Notes: generated by a model from the sequence alone, not told the origin. A stretch of 64,000 bases of DNA from Paenibacillus sp. 37 (GCF_008386395.1 NZ_CP043762.1:1-64000); one strand, 5' to 3'. Shown: positions 9,149-17,765, counted from the first letter of the stretch. Numbers and translations are program-made.

Positions 9149-9848
9149 CTAAAAGTTGATATCCAAAAGTGTATATTGGGCCAGCCAGGCACTAATTCTC
9201 TGCAGTTGTCCGGTAAACAACAAAAATCCCAGACCAATGACTAACCAGCCGTTCAATTTGGACAGAAAAGGAACCCATTTGTTGATTTTTTTCATTAATT
9301 GCAGAGAATAAGTCAATAACCATGAAATCAACAGGAACGGCACTCCCATTCCGAGGGAATAGACGGTAAGCAGCCCAACGCCATTCCACAGCGTATCACT
9401 GGACCCGGCCAGAAGTAAAATAGCTGACAACGCCAAACCCACACAAGGGCTAAAGCCCGCACCAAAGGCCAGACCAGTAAGCAGTGAACGCACTGCACCA
9501 CGACTTCTTTTCGTCTTGAATTCTCTTGTCTTACCGGACATCAGCAACCGGAAATTTAGAATCCCCGCCATTTGTAAGCCAAAGATAATAATCAATAAGC
9601 CGCTTATTTTTTGAATTACATCGCGTTCCCGGGCAAAGAAATGGCCTATAAAACTTGCCGAAGCTCCCAGCGAAATAAGAAAAAAGGGATAGAAAAATCA
9701 TCTTCCCCCTATTTACAACCAGCTTGCCATCTTGAACGGATGAACCGGTCAAATGAGAAATGAAAGCAGGGAGTAGCAGAAAAACACAAGGGGATAAAAA
9801 GGATAGTACACCTGCGGCAAAGGCTGAGAAAACATTAATATTATTCAT
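9149..9848 (-). pseudogene. ccdA: CcdA-family thiol-electron carrier, frameshifted
   Basis: CcdA moves electrons across the membrane from cytoplasmic thioredoxin to extracytoplasmic thiol proteins. Both cysteine motifs are present: LSFLSPCVFLLLPAFISHL in the first block and GAGFSPCVGLALSAILLL in the second. The two blocks lie in different frames; removing one T from the T6 run near 9680 would join them smoothly through LFLISLGASASFIGHFF. It may therefore be a real frameshift or a sequencing error. The gene sits between a TlpA/ResA-like and a polytopic membrane gene, the usual setting for a thiol-relay pair. Confidence 0.8.
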
Positions 9849-10523
9849 CGAACCCTCTCTTTTGCTTGTTATCGGTCAACCCGCCCATTCCGGCCAGACC
9901 CGCGGCGGCTATAAGGTAGAATACCTGCTGCTTGTTGAATGATAAAAACCACGGTTGCCGTTCGGAAATGAAAAACCAAAGTACAATATGTCCGATACAG
10001 AACCAGACAACATAAACGAACCTTCTGGCGGCAGGCAAATTTGATGCTCTTGTAGTCTGTAGAAGGATAAGAAGTACAATGGATAATACTGCGCTTGTCA
10101 AATGAAACCATATGAGCTCCGCTCCGGTAAGAAGCAACAATATCCGTGAAGCTAAGTAACCCGCCAGCATATATATCATCAAGCTGTCGACCCAAGCCGC
10201 AAATATTATATTCCGCTTTGAGGCTGCCCTCCAGATATAGACCACTGCTGCCAAAGATGCCAGCCATGCCCCGCGTTCCCCGCCATCATAATACAGGAGA
10301 GAGATCGGACGCTGAATAACCTCCACGGGATAAAATAGCAAATAACTTGTTTTCCAGACAACCATCCATAACCAGAACGCGTTGGTAAGGGGGGCAACAC
10401 TTCCTCTTGTGCCCTTTGATTCCGATAATGGTAACGCAACATCAACCAGCCCGCTGTTCCAAACCAAAAATAGAATATCAGTTGTCCGTTTAAGACTAAA
10501 GAACCGACTTGAATATTATGCAA
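9841..10523 (-). pseudogene. Polytopic membrane protein, possibly Lgt-like, frameshifted
   Basis: A multi-TM protein that begins at a TTG (10523) behind GAGGGG with NIQVGSLVLNGQLIFYFWFG. It continues, after a frame change in a C6 run near 10397, with AFWLWMVVWKTSYLLFYPVE, LLYYDGGERGAWLA and further membrane helices. One more C would restore a single frame of about 226 residues. The first helices and the YDGGERGAW loop recall prolipoprotein diacylglyceryl transferase, but its catalytic histidine motif was not seen. It overlaps the ccdA start by eight bases, suggesting an operon of exported-thiol genes. Confidence 0.5.
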
Positions 10524-10587
10524 TTAGCCACCCCTCACTGAAGAGCATAACGCATCTTTACTCAACAATTATACTCGTCTAAGCACT

Positions 10588-10615
10588 TCGTGGAACACCT
10601 GCTTATGTTCCACGA
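10588..10615. terminator. Inverted repeat after the methyltransferase gene
   Basis: TCGTGGAACA / TGTTCCACGA forms a 10-bp perfect stem with an 8-base loop, 14 bp past the methyltransferase stop. There is no clear U-tract, so its role as a terminator is uncertain. Confidence 0.4.
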
Positions 10616-10628
10616 GCGTCCATTTCTT

Positions 10629-11198
10629 CTAGCCTTGTTTACGAGCGATAATGACATAATGCTGCTCGTTTGGAAATGAAATCTGTTCGATTGTAAAGCC
10701 GTGTTCTTCGAAAGACTGGGACAACTCGCTGGAATGCAAACGATGTTCAAGCGGTGGCCCCTGCTCCATTTGCTTCTTTTCCCATTCGATACAAAGTACT
10801 TTACCTCCCGCCTTCAGCACTCTTTGTATTTCTTTTAAACCGTCTTGAAGCGGCTCCACCTCATGGATTACGAAAGAAGCAATAATATGGTCTGCAGCTT
10901 GTGATTCCACAGGTATCTGCTCAATTTTTCCCTCTAAAAGTTCTACATTGGTTGTTTCTTGTTCAGCTATTTTTTCTTGAAGATGCTGCAGCATCAGAGG
11001 AGAAACGTCTAATGCATAAACTTGATGACAGAGAGTCGAAGCCGGTAACGTAAAATACCCTGTACCCGCACCCAAATCTAATATGGTATCACTTTTCTTA
11101 ATATCCAATAAAGCTAGAATGGTTTCCGGTGGTAAAGCCTTTTTTCTCTCCAGACTATCTAACCTTGCAAGTTTTTCGGGATTGAATCTTTTTTCCAT
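10629..11198 (-). CDS. Class I SAM-dependent methyltransferase
   Basis: A 189-residue methyltransferase. Motif I is TILDLGAGTGYFTLP (SAM-binding Gly loop), the acidic end of beta-2 is VYALDVSP, and the post-motif segment reads ADHIIASFVIHEVEPLQDGL. The family is UbiE/Methyltransf_11-like; the substrate is unknown. The ATG at 11198 is preferred over an upstream GTG because GGAAG lies eleven bases before it. The gene is intact although both neighbours (Lgt-like gene and chemoreceptor) are broken, so it may have been kept by selection. Confidence 0.85.
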   Translation of the reverse strand: MEKRFNPEKLARLDSLERKKALPPETILALLDIKKSDTILDLGAGTGYFTLPASTLCHQVYALDVSPLMLQHLQEKIAEQETTNVELLEGKIEQIPVESQAADHIIASFVIHEVEPLQDGLKEIQRVLKAGGKVLCIEWEKKQMEQGPPLEHRLHSSELSQSFEEHGFTIEQISFPNEQHYVIIARKQG

Positions 11199-11209
11199 AA
11201 TGTTACACA

Positions 11210-11935
11210 CTTCCTTTTTTTTGATCTATTTCCATGCAGTTGAATCCGCATTCTCGGAGAGATCTTTCGTTTTTTCTGTGGTATCAGACCAAGCCGCCAT
11301 CGTTGACACCACTCATCAGTGCCAGATGACATCTGTTGCGTAACCGATGATACTTCTTGCAACTGGGGCTTCAGCCAGTTTGTTCGCTGATCCCGCAATC
11401 CGTCCAATGTTTAGAGCCATAAGTTCCATCGTATGGTTCATTTCCTTCGCCCCATGCGCCGGGGCTACGGTACCTTTCATTGATTTCCCTGATTTGTTCA
11501 GAGATCTCTTTGATTGTAGTTACGCTTTGCTTAGAAGCTTGAGTTAGCACCTCTGAATTTTCCGACAACGCTAAAACTATTCCTTTGATGTGCTGAATCC
11601 GTTTTCCTGTCGTTACAACCAAACTGTCGATAGAATTGGTCATCTTGCCTATTTCATCCTTCGAAATCATACCCATAACTAGCTTTGCGACAACCCCCAG
11701 CAGCACTACGGAGACAAATAGTAGGAGAGAACTGATCAATTTGGCCTTCATGCTTGTGCTAAAGATTGTATTTAAATTGGAATCATCTGCCATGCTGTTT
11801 ACATAATAGAAATTTACACTATTGATCAATACCAGTAGAAAGAAGGATATCAGGATAAAACGTGAGTTTTAGTGCTTATTTTAAGATCCTGAAAGGTTGT
11901 TCCTCCTGAGTCAGTCTTACCTTTTTCTTTGAACG
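11210..11935 (-). pseudogene. Methyl-accepting chemotaxis protein remnant
   Basis: Fragments of an MCP are scattered over several frames: an N-terminal signal-anchor (FILISFFLLVLINSVNFYYV), a second membrane segment (LISSLLLFVSVVLLGVVAKL), a HAMP-linked coiled-coil part (SENSEVLTQASKQSVTTIKE), and signalling-domain pieces such as LQEVSSVTQQMSSGTDEW. The ligand-binding region is very short and the hairpin tip that contacts CheA is not recovered. Frame changes near 11840, 11460 and 11380 make it a pseudogene. It lies between thiol genes with no functional link. Confidence 0.7.
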
Positions 11936-12016
11936 AATACCTCCTCCACCTGATTAGCGTTTATCTACCTGAGAGGGCTCTTTTTTCAAAAAATGCTCCG
12001 TTCATTTGTTTGAAAA

Positions 12017-12337
12017 TTATTTTCCTGCCGCATTTAGAATTTTATCTTTCAGTACAGATTTCGTATTTACTCCGACCATTTGTTCAACCAGCTTACCATC
12101 TTTAAACAGCAGCAAGGTCGGAATGCTTCGAACGCCAAATCGTATAGCCAATTCCTGCTCATCATCAACATTAACTTTAGCGATATTAGCTTGACCCTTT
12201 AGCTCATTCGCCAATTCTTCAACAATGGGGAGTTGAATTCGGCATGGACCACACCAAGGTGCCCAAAAATCAACCAGGGAAACTCCTGATTCAATATGAT
12301 TTTGAAACGTATCTTTTGTCAAAGCCATTGCACTCAT
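12017..12337 (-). CDS. trxA: Thioredoxin
   Basis: A 106-residue thioredoxin with the active site WAPWCGPCR near residue 30, the buried Asp in LVDFWAPWC, and the cis-Pro loop RSIPTLLLFKDG. It reduces protein disulfides and, with persulfides, can release sulfide. GAGGAGG stands upstream of the ATG. It is the last gene of a probable minus-strand unit with osmC and the rhodaneses, which suggests a role in clearing persulfides rather than general housekeeping. Full length, no anomalies. Confidence 0.93.
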   Translation of the reverse strand: MSAMALTKDTFQNHIESGVSLVDFWAPWCGPCRIQLPIVEELANELKGQANIAKVNVDDEQELAIRFGVRSIPTLLLFKDGKLVEQMVGVNTKSVLKDKILNAAGK

Positions 12338-12408
12338 ATGACTTGCCTCCTCAAAACTTAGTTAAATATTGGATTTCTTCAAAATGTATAATAGATTAAT
12401 GAGGCCTC

Positions 12409-12855
12409 TTAAGCGTTCTTTGATAATGAGACATCACCATTGATGAAGATTTGAACTCCGGCTTTTTTTAGCATATTACCAACGTCGCAGTTCCGGTCGG
12501 CCGCTGCAAAGGTTCGATCGGCAGATTGAATCTCCTCTTCAGTCGCACCAGTAGGCAGCACAATTGCTGGGTAATGGGTGATCTTGAATCCTTCTTCTTT
12601 GGAGACACTTGCTTCCGAATGCATCTTCAGGCTTTCTACAGCAAGATTTCTTGCCTCTAGCATGCCTACAAGGGTCATCAGAAAGCATGTTGCGGCGGAA
12701 GTGACTAGCAGTTCCTTCGGTTCGGTACCTTCACCAGTGCCGCCGAAGGATTGGGGAACAGCAATTTCTGTTTTTAGATAGCCAGCTTCGACTTTTCCAC
12801 TTCCACTTTTATTCCCGTTCCATTCTATTTTCAATGTCGTTTTTGACTGATCCAT
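12409..12855 (-). CDS. OsmC/Ohr-family peroxiredoxin-like protein
   Basis: A 148-residue OsmC-family protein with the paired redox cysteines: VTSAATCFLMTLVGMLEARN near residue 57 and the second in AADRNCDVGNML near residue 125. OsmC/Ohr proteins reduce organic hydroperoxides with thiols. AAAGGAG precedes the ATG. The position between a rhodanese and trxA, behind a CstR-like operator, argues for induction by reactive sulfur, with organic hydroperoxides or polysulfides as candidate substrates. It is not separable here into Ohr and OsmC subtypes. Confidence 0.85.
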   Translation of the reverse strand: MDQSKTTLKIEWNGNKSGSGKVEAGYLKTEIAVPQSFGGTGEGTEPKELLVTSAATCFLMTLVGMLEARNLAVESLKMHSEASVSKEEGFKITHYPAIVLPTGATEEEIQSADRTFAAADRNCDVGNMLKKAGVQIFINGDVSLSKNA

Positions 12856-12882
12856 AACTCACTTCTCCTTTAGTTTAGTCAA

Positions 12883-12975
12883 CTAGTTATTTGTTAATAA
12901 AGTAAATCTTTCTCTACGATTTGCACTTGCAACAAATTCGTGGTGAACGGCTTGATACAAATCCTGTTTACTCAC
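12883..12975 (-). CDS. Possible small ORF or gene tail between rhodanese and osmC
   Basis: A 30-codon frame starting at a GTG reads SKQDLYQAVHHEFVASANRR then ERFTLLTNN and stops. The composition looks protein-like and the next upstream in-frame stop is near 13000, but there is no good ribosome binding site. It may be the tail of a deleted gene. Confidence 0.3.
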   Translation of the reverse strand: MSKQDLYQAVHHEFVASANRRERFTLLTNN

Positions 12976-12985
12976 GCTAGGGTTA

Positions 12986-13375
12986 TCATTTTCGAGTCAG
13001 TGGATCTCCCCATGTATTTACTCCACCTTGGAGTTGAACGAGTTTAGAGTATCCGCTCTTACTTAAAATTTTGGCTGCACTTTTGCTGCGCATACCGCTT
13101 TGGCAGTAAAGAAAAACGGTGTTATCTTTTGGTATCTCGACCAGGCGTCGCTTCAATTGAGATAAAGGAATGTTTACAGCTCCCTTGATGAAACCTCTTT
13201 TATACTCGCCAGGTTCACGTACATCAACCACAAGACTTTTACTGTCTGCTTTCATCTCATTTCGGAAATCGTCTGATCTTAAATTTTTCAGGCCTTTTAC
13301 CGGCTTAAGCCGTGTATAAAGCAACCATACAACAAGAAGCAGGATTGCGATATTAATAACAGTATTTATGTTCAC
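12986..13375 (-). CDS. Membrane-anchored rhodanese
   Basis: A 129-residue protein: an N-terminal TM anchor (VINIAILLLVVWLLY) then one rhodanese domain with VVDVREPGEYKRGFIKGAVN and the catalytic loop YCQSGMRSKSA, whose Cys would carry the persulfide. C-terminal LQGGVNTWGDPL completes the fold. Rhodaneses move sulfane sulfur between donors and thiol acceptors. The GTG start at 13375 lies inside the end of the upstream gene (23-bp overlap), suggesting translational coupling. It belongs to the sulfur-response unit running from 14105 to 12017. Confidence 0.88.
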   Translation of the reverse strand: MNINTVINIAILLLVVWLLYTRLKPVKGLKNLRSDDFRNEMKADSKSLVVDVREPGEYKRGFIKGAVNIPLSQLKRRLVEIPKDNTVFLYCQSGMRSKSAAKILSKSGYSKLVQLQGGVNTWGDPLTRK

Positions 13376-13751
13376 AGGATTCTCCCTTTCTATTCACGGA
13401 TAAAAAGCAACCTTTGACTGCATATAGTTGATAAAATCCGCGGCGTGCAAGAATTCTGGCTGCTTTTCTTCTCGTGAGCCAGTTTCGTGAAAAAATAATC
13501 ACTTCGTTATGTGGTGAAAGTTCCTTATGCCATACAACTGGCAAACGACCAATGGATATATTTATCGAGTCGGGAATATGACTAAGCCAATATTCACTTG
13601 AATCCCTAACATCTAGTATTTTTACGTTGGACCACCGATCATCTAAAGGATCCCACTCTTTGCTGTGCACATAAGTAAGTGAGGGGACTGGCCACAACTG
13701 AACCAACAACCATATAATCAGTAAACCCGCTAAGATGAAAATAAGAGTCAT
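13353..13751 (-). CDS. Membrane-anchored rhodanese-like protein lacking the catalytic Cys
   Basis: A 132-residue protein with an N-terminal TM (LIFILAGLLIIWLLVQLW) and a rhodanese fold recognisable by VKILDVRDSSEYWLSHIPDS and RRKAARILARRGFYQLYAVK. At the active-site position it reads IIFSRNWLTRRK where its relatives have YCQSGMRS, so the sulfur-accepting Cys is replaced by Ser and the loop is changed. It cannot work as a sulfurtransferase; a partner or regulatory role with the overlapping active rhodanese is plausible. GAAAGGA precedes the ATG. Confidence 0.75.
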   Translation of the reverse strand: MTLIFILAGLLIIWLLVQLWPVPSLTYVHSKEWDPLDDRWSNVKILDVRDSSEYWLSHIPDSINISIGRLPVVWHKELSPHNEVIIFSRNWLTRRKAARILARRGFYQLYAVKGCFLSVNRKGESCEHKYCY

Positions 13752-13787
13752 TTATGACATCCTTTCAGTAACGTTAGGAACCTATGA

Positions 13788-14105
13788 TCAAATTAATTGA
13801 TCGAAATCTGACCACTCATTAAGGCCACCTGTCATATTCACAACTTTATATCCTTTCTCATGAAGAAGCTTACAGGCAAGACCGCTTCGATTTCCGCTTC
13901 GGCACATAATGATGATCTCCTGAGCAGGATTTAATTCATGAAGTTGTTCCATTAATTGTCCTAACGGAATGTGCTTAGCTCCTTTCACATGCCCTTCTGC
14001 CCATTCAGCAGTTTCACGGACATCCAGCATGATGAGATCTTTTCCTTGTTTTAGTTGCTCGGCTACTTCTTGCGGTGTAATCTCTTTTGGGACTCGAAAT
14101 GTCAT
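13788..14105 (-). CDS. Single-domain rhodanese (sulfurtransferase)
   Basis: A soluble 105-residue rhodanese: MTFRVPKEITPQEVAEQLKQ, LIMLDVRETAEWAEGHVKGA, catalytic loop MCRSGNRSGLA with the sulfur-carrying Cys, and MTGGLNEWSDF at the end. It transfers sulfane sulfur between persulfidated proteins and low-molecular-weight thiols. AAGGAGAGG precedes the ATG. First gene of the minus-strand unit rhodanese, Cys-less rhodanese, rhodanese, osmC, trxA, with a CstR-like operator 230 bp upstream. A decayed paralogue lies at 8240-8544. Confidence 0.9.
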   Translation of the reverse strand: MTFRVPKEITPQEVAEQLKQGKDLIMLDVRETAEWAEGHVKGAKHIPLGQLMEQLHELNPAQEIIIMCRSGNRSGLACKLLHEKGYKVVNMTGGLNEWSDFDQLI

Positions 14106-14335
14106 AATTATCCTCTCCTTGTTGTTTAAATTTATATTTTAACTAGCTCACCATAGCTCTTTAACTTAGGTTACTAGTATTGCGTTATCTGAGTGTTGTT
14201 CATTCCTCAGGTTTTTTGTAGCTAGTAAGACAATTGAGAGATGACCTATTAGCTAGGTATATCCTTACTTCATCAGCCGCAGAACACCGCGAAACTGGCC
14301 TAATCTACCTGATTTAGTACATTTGCTTATTACCC

Positions 14336-14351
14336 ATACTCCTATAGGTAT
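14336..14351. promoter_or_regulatory. CstR/CsoR-type operator upstream of the rhodanese unit
   Basis: The 16-bp near-palindrome ATACTCCTATAGGTAT matches the sites at 14994-15009 and 18880-18895 in length and in its ATAC…GGTAT ends. It lies upstream of the rhodanese-osmC-trxA unit. The assignment as a repressor site is inferred from this similarity and the linked cstR gene. A clear promoter was not resolved. Confidence 0.6.
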
Positions 14352-14628
14352 CATGATGCCGCATTTGACCTTTAACAACCCTCTGCTGAAAGATTACTTT
14401 TAGCCCGATTTACAGTAGGAAATCATAAAGTCTATATAGCAATAGAGTGATCTATAGATATAAAGATTCTAGTACTTGTTTTCAAATCTTAGCCTATGCT
14501 TTCGAAATGAAAACATAATCAAACTGTTTTCATTTTATCATCTGCAATAAGTTAACATTTCATTTCGCTGCAAAACTCGACATGTGAAGGGAATTGTACC
14601 TTTTATCTACCAGATTATCTTCATCTAA

Positions 14629-14666
14629 AACAACAGCAGCTGTCAAAAATCACAGCAGCTGTTGTT
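14629..14666. terminator. Rho-independent terminator after cstR
   Basis: A perfect 15-bp stem (AACAACAGCAGCTGT / ACAGCAGCTGTTGTT) with an 8-base loop, flanked by T/A runs, 34 bp beyond the cstR stop codon. It separates cstR from the rhodanese unit. Confidence 0.85.
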
Positions 14667-14699
14667 TTTGTTAGATGAACTAGTTAAAGGATATTGAAG

Positions 14700-14969
14700 T
14701 TAACGGCTTTTCACAAGGAGATCTATGGCTTCCTTCACCAATTTACCTGTATCCTTATTGCCAGCCTCCTGTTCAGCCATAATGCACTCTTGGAGATTCT
14801 CAGCAACGATTTGCGCAATAGCTCTATCAGAGGCATTACGAACGGCAGACAACTGGGCAACGACCTCTTTACAAGATTTACCTTCCTCCATTAATCGAAG
14901 CACACCACGAACCTGGCCTTCAATTCTCCGCAAACGTGTTTTCAAGCTGTCTGTATAGTTATACTCCAT
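14700..14969 (-). CDS. cstR: CstR-type persulfide-sensing transcriptional repressor
   Basis: An 89-residue CsoR/RcnR-family repressor: DSLKTRLRRIEGQVRGVLRL, the first Cys in GKSCKEVVAQLSAVRNASDR and the second in AENLQECIMAEQ. Copper-sensing CsoR has a Cys-His-Cys ligand set; here the His position is Asn (AENLQEC), leaving two cysteines as in the sulfide/persulfide sensor CstR. Sulfane sulfur would crosslink the pair and release DNA. The start at 14969 is chosen over upstream codons because of AAGGAG before it and the operator just beyond. It resembles B. subtilis YrkD and probably controls the neighbouring sulfur operons. Confidence 0.85.
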   Translation of the reverse strand: MEYNYTDSLKTRLRRIEGQVRGVLRLMEEGKSCKEVVAQLSAVRNASDRAIAQIVAENLQECIMAEQEAGNKDTGKLVKEAIDLLVKSR

Positions 14970-14993
14970 ATAAAATCTACACTCCTTCATAAC

Positions 14994-15015
14994 ATACCTG
15001 TATAGGTATATTATA
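14994..15015 (-). promoter_or_regulatory. cstR promoter -10 with adjoining operator
   Basis: The 16-bp palindrome ATACCTGTATAGGTAT (14994-15009) abuts a TATAAT box at 15010-15015 on the minus strand, 41 bp before the cstR start codon. The layout is that of an autorepressed promoter. No good -35 was seen. Confidence 0.65.
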
Positions 15016-15054
15016 GAGCAAAAAATATTAGCGTACACCTTTAAATAAATTAGT

Positions 15055-15250
15055 TTATCTATCCAATTGTTTCATTCCCAGCAGGGCCATGGTCATAGTA
15101 CAGGCAACCTCTAATCCTGTGCCACCTCAATCAATTTGAGACAAAGACAAAGCGTTGGGCTTATCACGTGCTTAATTACCTGCGGTCCGTGCCCCCAAAT
15201 AGTTCTTATTGAACTGCCCGAGTTTTGATGACCTCATTCTTCCGCAGAGC
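15055..15250 (-). pseudogene. DsrE/DsrF-family C-terminal remnant
   Basis: The minus strand ends with TGLEVACTMTMALLGMKQLDR and a TAA, the conserved C-terminal segment of DsrE/F-type sulfur-relay proteins (compare IIACQMTMDVM in the intact gene at 17766-18161). Upstream the frame is broken by stops. It stands just upstream of the cstR promoter, evidence that a second sulfur-carrier gene once stood here. Confidence 0.6.
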
Positions 15251-15415
15251 ATTGAGCTTCTAAAAAGTAAAAAGTATAGTTAATTCGTGTTTATAGGCAG
15301 TTGCAAAGAGCAATAGAAATAAAAAATCTTACTAATGCTTTATAGCAATTTACTGCTAAACGTACGATTGATGTTTTTTTTCAGCCACTAAGGAATACTA
15401 CTTTCTCGTTATACC

Positions 15416-15431
15416 CATCCCCCTGTAGGAT
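15416..15431. promoter_or_regulatory. Degenerate CstR-like operator
   Basis: ATCCCCCTGTAGGATA keeps about 11 of 16 positions of the other operators and is preceded by ATACCC, like the yrkF site. It lies upstream of the dead DsrE remnant and may be its decayed control site. Confidence 0.35.
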
Positions 15432-15478
15432 AATGTATAGTAGGTACACTCTGTAAGACAGTTCTTTTCTATATGCTC

Positions 15479-16276
15479 TTAAAGGATAGATGCCCAAACC
15501 TTTACAGCTGTCAGGGCAATAAGCACGACCAGTCCATAACGAAGTACTTTAACATTGATTTTAGAACTGATTTTGGAACCGAAAGGGGCGCCGATCAGGC
15601 TTCCGACCACCGTGAATAAAGTAGGCCAAAAGGGAATATGACCGCCGGTGAGTTTTCCAATAACTCCGCCAATGGCTGAAATAAAGACGATCGCAAGAGA
15701 GGAAGCGATGGTCGTACGGGTTGGAATCTTAAGGATAGTGAGCATAATGGGAATCAGGATAAAAGCGCCACCCGCACCCACGATTCCGGATACAATCCCA
15801 ACTATGAAGGCCGAGACTATCGCTATAACTCTGTTGAATTGAAGATTGTCTTTAATTTCATCGGAGCCTTTGCGAGGTATCAGCATTAGAATAACTGCTA
15901 ACACGGCAAGGATACCATAGATCAGGTTAATGATATCTCCTTGAAGAAGCCCTGATATATAACCTCCGATTAGACTTCCCGCCAAAATGCTGATGCCCAT
16001 GAAAACAACCAGTTCCTGATGAACGACAGCAGGCCCCATGTTTTCCTTGCTATTTTTCTGAAACGCCAGTAGACCTGCAAGAGACGCAAAAAAAACTTGG
16101 AACATACTGATCGAAGAAACCTCATGTGCTGAGAAAGATGCTGCATCGAATAAAGGTGGTACATACAGCAGTAACGGATACATTATGATAGCACCACCTA
16201 TTCCAAGCAATCCTGAAAAGAAGGATCCGATTAAGCCGAGAACGATCATGATGACCAATAACGAAATATCCACCAT
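15479..16276 (-). CDS. yrkJ: TauE/SafE-family sulfite/organosulfur exporter (YrkJ-like)
   Basis: A 265-residue TauE/SafE permease with about eight TM segments; the two halves carry the family glycine-rich repeats LGLIGSFFSGLLGIGGAII and VSGIVGAGGAFILIPIML. In sulfide-detoxification operons this protein is thought to export sulfite or related anions formed by persulfide oxidation. It is the last gene of the yrkF-E-H-I-J order, 90 bp after yrkI and behind a strong hairpin, so its expression may be lower than that of the upstream genes. GGAGGGGAATG stands at the start. Confidence 0.88.
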   Translation of the reverse strand: MVDISLLVIMIVLGLIGSFFSGLLGIGGAIIMYPLLLYVPPLFDAASFSAHEVSSISMFQVFFASLAGLLAFQKNSKENMGPAVVHQELVVFMGISILAGSLIGGYISGLLQGDIINLIYGILAVLAVILMLIPRKGSDEIKDNLQFNRVIAIVSAFIVGIVSGIVGAGGAFILIPIMLTILKIPTRTTIASSLAIVFISAIGGVIGKLTGGHIPFWPTLFTVVGSLIGAPFGSKISSKINVKVLRYGLVVLIALTAVKVWASIL

Positions 16277-16316
16277 TCCCCTCCTTTCTTTGTTTGAGGG
16301 TTGCTTACGAAAGTTT

Positions 16317-16356
16317 GAAACAAAGCGAACACACTGCAGTGTGTTCGCTTTGTTTC
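16317..16356. terminator. Perfect 17-bp hairpin between yrkI and yrkJ
   Basis: GAAACAAAGCGAACACA / TGTGTTCGCTTTGTTTC with a 6-base loop, 10 bp after the yrkI stop. T-rich tails on both sides suggest partial termination within the operon. Confidence 0.75.
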
Positions 16357-16366
16357 ATTTTTTCAT

Positions 16367-16594
16367 TTAAATCTTTTTGACGTGAAATTTATAGATACCG
16401 TTCACTTCTTCATGGGCAATCAATTTGTGTTTCGTTTGTTTTACCCATGCTTGAAAGTCATTAACCGAGCCTTTGTCCGTTGAAAGTACTTCCATGATTT
16501 GTCCGGATTCAAGACCATCCAGCGCCTTTTTTGCTTTTACGATTGGCATAGGGCATGACAGCCCTTTCGTATCTACTACCAAGTCTGTTTTCAT
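16367..16594 (-). CDS. yrkI: TusA-family sulfur-carrier protein (YrkI-like)
   Basis: A 75-residue TusA protein. The sulfur-carrying Cys is in the hallmark DTKGLSCPMPIVKAKKAL, and VLSTDKGSVNDFQAWVKQT is the second conserved block. TusA receives persulfide sulfur and hands it to downstream partners. The start at 16594 is chosen because GGAGG sits 10 bases before this ATG; the longer open frame runs back into yrkH without a ribosome site. It lies 16 bp after yrkH. Confidence 0.9.
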   Translation of the reverse strand: MKTDLVVDTKGLSCPMPIVKAKKALDGLESGQIMEVLSTDKGSVNDFQAWVKQTKHKLIAHEEVNGIYKFHVKKI

Positions 16595-16610
16595 CTTGAG
16601 TTTTCCTCCT

Positions 16611-17747
16611 TTAGTGGTCATGCACGGCACAGCGATTCGGACCGATTTCCATCTCACGCTGTTCATCTTCGTGTGGTGTTATTCTCCCCATGTTCATCTG
16701 GCGGATTTCTTGATACGCATTCGGCTGAGGTGGAAGACTCTCAGTCACAGTACGCCGGAATACATCCTCATCACGAATGTTAAGACCAGGGTTATTGTGA
16801 TACAAGTCAGAAAGTTTGGCCATCACTCGACCACCCTCACCCAACTCAGTCAATTTTCCGAAATGAGCAGGCAATACGATCAGATCTTGAGATAGTTCTG
16901 TAAATCGCTTATAAAGCGTATTATGAAGATCACCCACCCAGTCTTCAGCGAGACCCGCCAAATCAGGGCGACCGATCGATTCAACAAAAAGGATATCGCC
17001 GGTTAACAAATATTGATCATCCACAATGAATGATGTGCTTCCAATCGTGTGACCAGGAGAGTAAATCGGCTGAATCCGAATTGTTGTGGAACCTACTGTG
17101 ATATCACGACCCTCTTCAAGTTTTTCGTAATTGAAAGTGACTTCAGTTGCATCTTTTGGCGGCAACCAATAAGTCGCTCCGGTTTGCTCGGCCAGTTTAC
17201 GTCCGCCGGAAATATGATCGGCATGCAGGTGTGTGTCCAGTGTGTGTTTAATCTGTACATCTTGCTCTTTGGCAAACTGTTCAAACACTTCGGTCATGCG
17301 AAGAGTGTCAATAACTGCGGCTTCACCGCCTGAAACAACCATATAAGACAAGCACCCTTTACCAATTCGTACGAACTGATACAAAGAGCCACCGTCCTTT
17401 AATTCTCCAATCTGCACTGGCTCCAGATGCTCACTCCAAGATTTCATACCGCCTTCTAGGTAATACACGTTGGATCTGCCGGCTTCAATAATTTGTTCTG
17501 CTACAAATTTGGAAGACCCCTCTTTAGCACAGACAACAAGCATTTTTTTGTCATCAGGAATCCTGTTGAGCACATCATCTACACCGTCTAAGAGATCGAA
17601 ATAAGGAATGTTAATGATATCTACACTGTCGCCTTCAACTTTCCAATCGTTAAAGTCCGTTTCATTACGAACATCAAGGATAAAGATTTCTTCTTTAGCC
17701 AAGACGATTCGAGTAAGTTCTTTGGCCGTCATCGCTTTTAATTCCAT
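16611..17747 (-). CDS. yrkH: Rhodanese-persulfide dioxygenase fusion (YrkH-like)
   Basis: A 378-residue fusion. Residues about 1-110 are a rhodanese domain ([11 protein letters not shown]; catalytic loop [10 protein letters not shown]). Residues about 120-340 are an ETHE1-like MBL dioxygenase with [48 protein letters not shown] and LPAHFGKL giving the metal ligands. The pair would accept glutathione- or bacillithiol-type persulfide and oxidise it to sulfite. Domain order is as in B. subtilis YrkH, unlike staphylococcal CstB. The second ATG (17747) follows AAAGGAG and is preferred to the one at 17765. It begins 19 bp after yrkE. Confidence 0.9.
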   Translation of the reverse strand: MELKAMTAKELTRIVLAKEEIFILDVRNETDFNDWKVEGDSVDIINIPYFDLLDGVDDVLNRIPDDKKMLVVCAKEGSSKFVAEQIIEAGRSNVYYLEGGMKSWSEHLEPVQIGELKDGGSLYQFVRIGKGCLSYMVVSGGEAAVIDTLRMTEVFEQFAKEQDVQIKHTLDTHLHADHISGGRKLAEQTGATYWLPPKDATEVTFNYEKLEEGRDITVGSTTIRIQPIYSPGHTIGSTSFIVDDQYLLTGDILFVESIGRPDLAGLAEDWVGDLHNTLYKRFTELSQDLIVLPAHFGKLTELGEGGRVMAKLSDLYHNNPGLNIRDEDVFRRTVTESLPPQPNAYQEIRQMNMGRITPHEDEQREMEIGPNRCAVHDH

Positions 17748-17765
17748 TTTCGATTCTCCTTTCAT

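Noticed and set aside
14700..14969. Copper-sensing CsoR
   Set aside because: The His of the Cys-His-Cys copper site is Asn, and the context is persulfide metabolism rather than copper transport.
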